This document shows, piece by piece, positions 5,926 to 6,213 of a stretch of DNA of 6,213 nt. Location: NCBI GenBank assembly GCA_023301015.1, contig JALZVI010000225.1:1-6213 (forward strand), read 5' to 3'. The translations under genes and the position numbers were made by a program. Source of the DNA: Rickettsiales bacterium (lineage in GTDB: Bacteria > Pseudomonadota > Alphaproteobacteria > Rickettsiales > 21-14-0-20-44-7). A model generated the notes under the pieces. The model was not told the origin of the DNA and did no database searches. It was given only the letters and a program-made list of their open reading frames with translations. Position 1 is the first letter of the stretch; every line of letters starts with the position of its first letter.

Positions 5926-6002
5926 GGGCTGGTAGCTCAGTTGGTTAGAGCACCGCTCTGATAAGGCGGGGGTCGGAGGTTCAAGTCCTCCCCAGCCCAC
6001 CA
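5926..6002 (+). tRNA. tRNA-Ile (anticodon GAT)
   Basis: A full 77-base cloverleaf can be drawn by eye. The acceptor GGGCTGG (5926-5932) pairs with CCAGCCC (5992-5998). GCTC/GAGC form the D stem. CCGCT/GGCGG form the anticodon stem, with loop CTGATAA and anticodon GAT at 5960-5962. GGAGG/CCTCC form the T stem with loop TTCAAGT. The discriminator is A5999 and CCA is encoded (6000-6002). Six T residues follow immediately (6003-6008). This tRNA is normally in the 16S-23S spacer, but no 16S end precedes it here. Confidence 0.97.
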
Positions 6003-6030
6003 TTTTTTGGAATTGCAGCAATTATAGCTG

Positions 6031-6058
6031 TTGATTCTTAAAAGATGGCGGTTATGAT
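6031..6058 (+). promoter_or_regulatory. Candidate promoter of tRNA-Ala
   Basis: TTGATT (6031-6036) and TATGAT (6053-6058, 5 of 6) are 16 bases apart within the 71-base gap between the tRNAs. Transcription would start near 6065, about 9 bases before the mature tRNA. The -35 hexamer is identical to that proposed for tRNA-Ile. The two tRNAs could equally be one transcript. Confidence 0.35.
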
Positions 6059-6073
6059 ACATCTATCTCGTGT

Positions 6074-6149
6074 GGGGGATTAGCTCAGCTGGTAGAGCAC
6101 CTGCTTTGCAAGCAGGGGGTCAGGAGTTCGAATCTCCTATCCTCCACCA
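6074..6149 (+). tRNA. tRNA-Ala (anticodon TGC)
   Basis: A full 76-base cloverleaf: acceptor GGGGGAT (6074-6080) pairs with ATCCTCC (6139-6145) with one G-T pair; CCTGC/GCAGG form the anticodon stem with loop TTTGCAA and anticodon TGC at 6107-6109; AGGAG/CTCCT form the T stem with loop TTCGAAT. The discriminator is A6146 and CCA is encoded (6147-6149). It lies 71 bases after tRNA-Ile on the same strand, the Ile-Ala order found in rRNA operon spacers. Confidence 0.97.
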
Positions 6150-6213
6150 TTTCTTTCAATAACAATAACTTAGCCTAGCTAAACAGCGGTGCATCACACA
6201 AGTGAGACATTGC
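6150..6213. other. Sequence after tRNA-Ala to window end, unassigned
   Basis: This 64-base stretch has no reading frame worth calling and no recognisable 23S start. A short inverted repeat TTAGC/GCTAA with a 3-base loop lies at about 6170-6182 without a T-run. It could be the beginning of a spacer leading to 23S rRNA, but that lies outside the window. Confidence 0.3.

Noticed and set aside
6150..6213. 5' end of 23S rRNA
   Set aside because: No recognisable 23S start is seen in these 64 bases; a spacer could continue past the window.

Overview
The window looks like chromosomal DNA of an alphaproteobacterium. The strongest sign is an ihfA gene followed at once by a small MerR-type regulator, an arrangement known from that class. 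A compact YgfZ/CAF17-like protein with the KGCYVGQE motif and a tRNA-Ile(GAT)/tRNA-Ala(TGC) pair also fit. The prepilin-like protein and the absence of a 16S gene beside the tRNA pair would suit a Rickettsiales-like, Micavibrio-like or similar deep lineage, but the sequence alone does not settle this.

Layout, left to right. At 1-703 (minus) is the N-terminal part of a secreted DUF3179 protein, cut by the window edge. Divergent from it, after 97 bases carrying candidate promoters for both, is nadA (quinolinate synthase, 801-1757, plus). Convergent with nadA and only 2 bases away is a prepilin-like gene (1760-2545, minus). Divergent from that is a two-gene operon on the plus strand: murJ (lipid II flippase, 2606-4120), overlapping by ATGA with a YgfZ/CAF17-like folate-binding gene (4117-4839). 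A 226-base convergent intergenic region (4840-5065) holds repeats only: a pair of direct repeats and a 65-base imperfect palindrome that resembles a dispersed intergenic repeat. Then on the minus strand comes an ihfA-merR operon (5753 down to 5066). Finally tRNA-Ile and tRNA-Ala lie on the plus strand (5926-6149), each with a candidate promoter.

The genes are mostly housekeeping: NAD synthesis, peptidoglycan precursor export, Fe-S maintenance, nucleoid architecture and translation. Two exported proteins (DUF3179 and the prepilin-like protein) have no assigned role here. There is no sign of a phage, insertion sequence, CRISPR array, defence island or undescribed multi-gene system.

The most interesting signals are non-coding. 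Four first-in-operon genes share a geometry in which a -10-like hexamer ends exactly 6 bases before the ATG, suggesting leaderless mRNAs. The two downstream operon genes instead carry clear AGGGAG ribosome binding sites. The tRNA-Ile/tRNA-Ala pair, normally inside the rRNA spacer, has no 16S upstream. The repeat cluster at 4872-5025 also deserves a genome-wide search.
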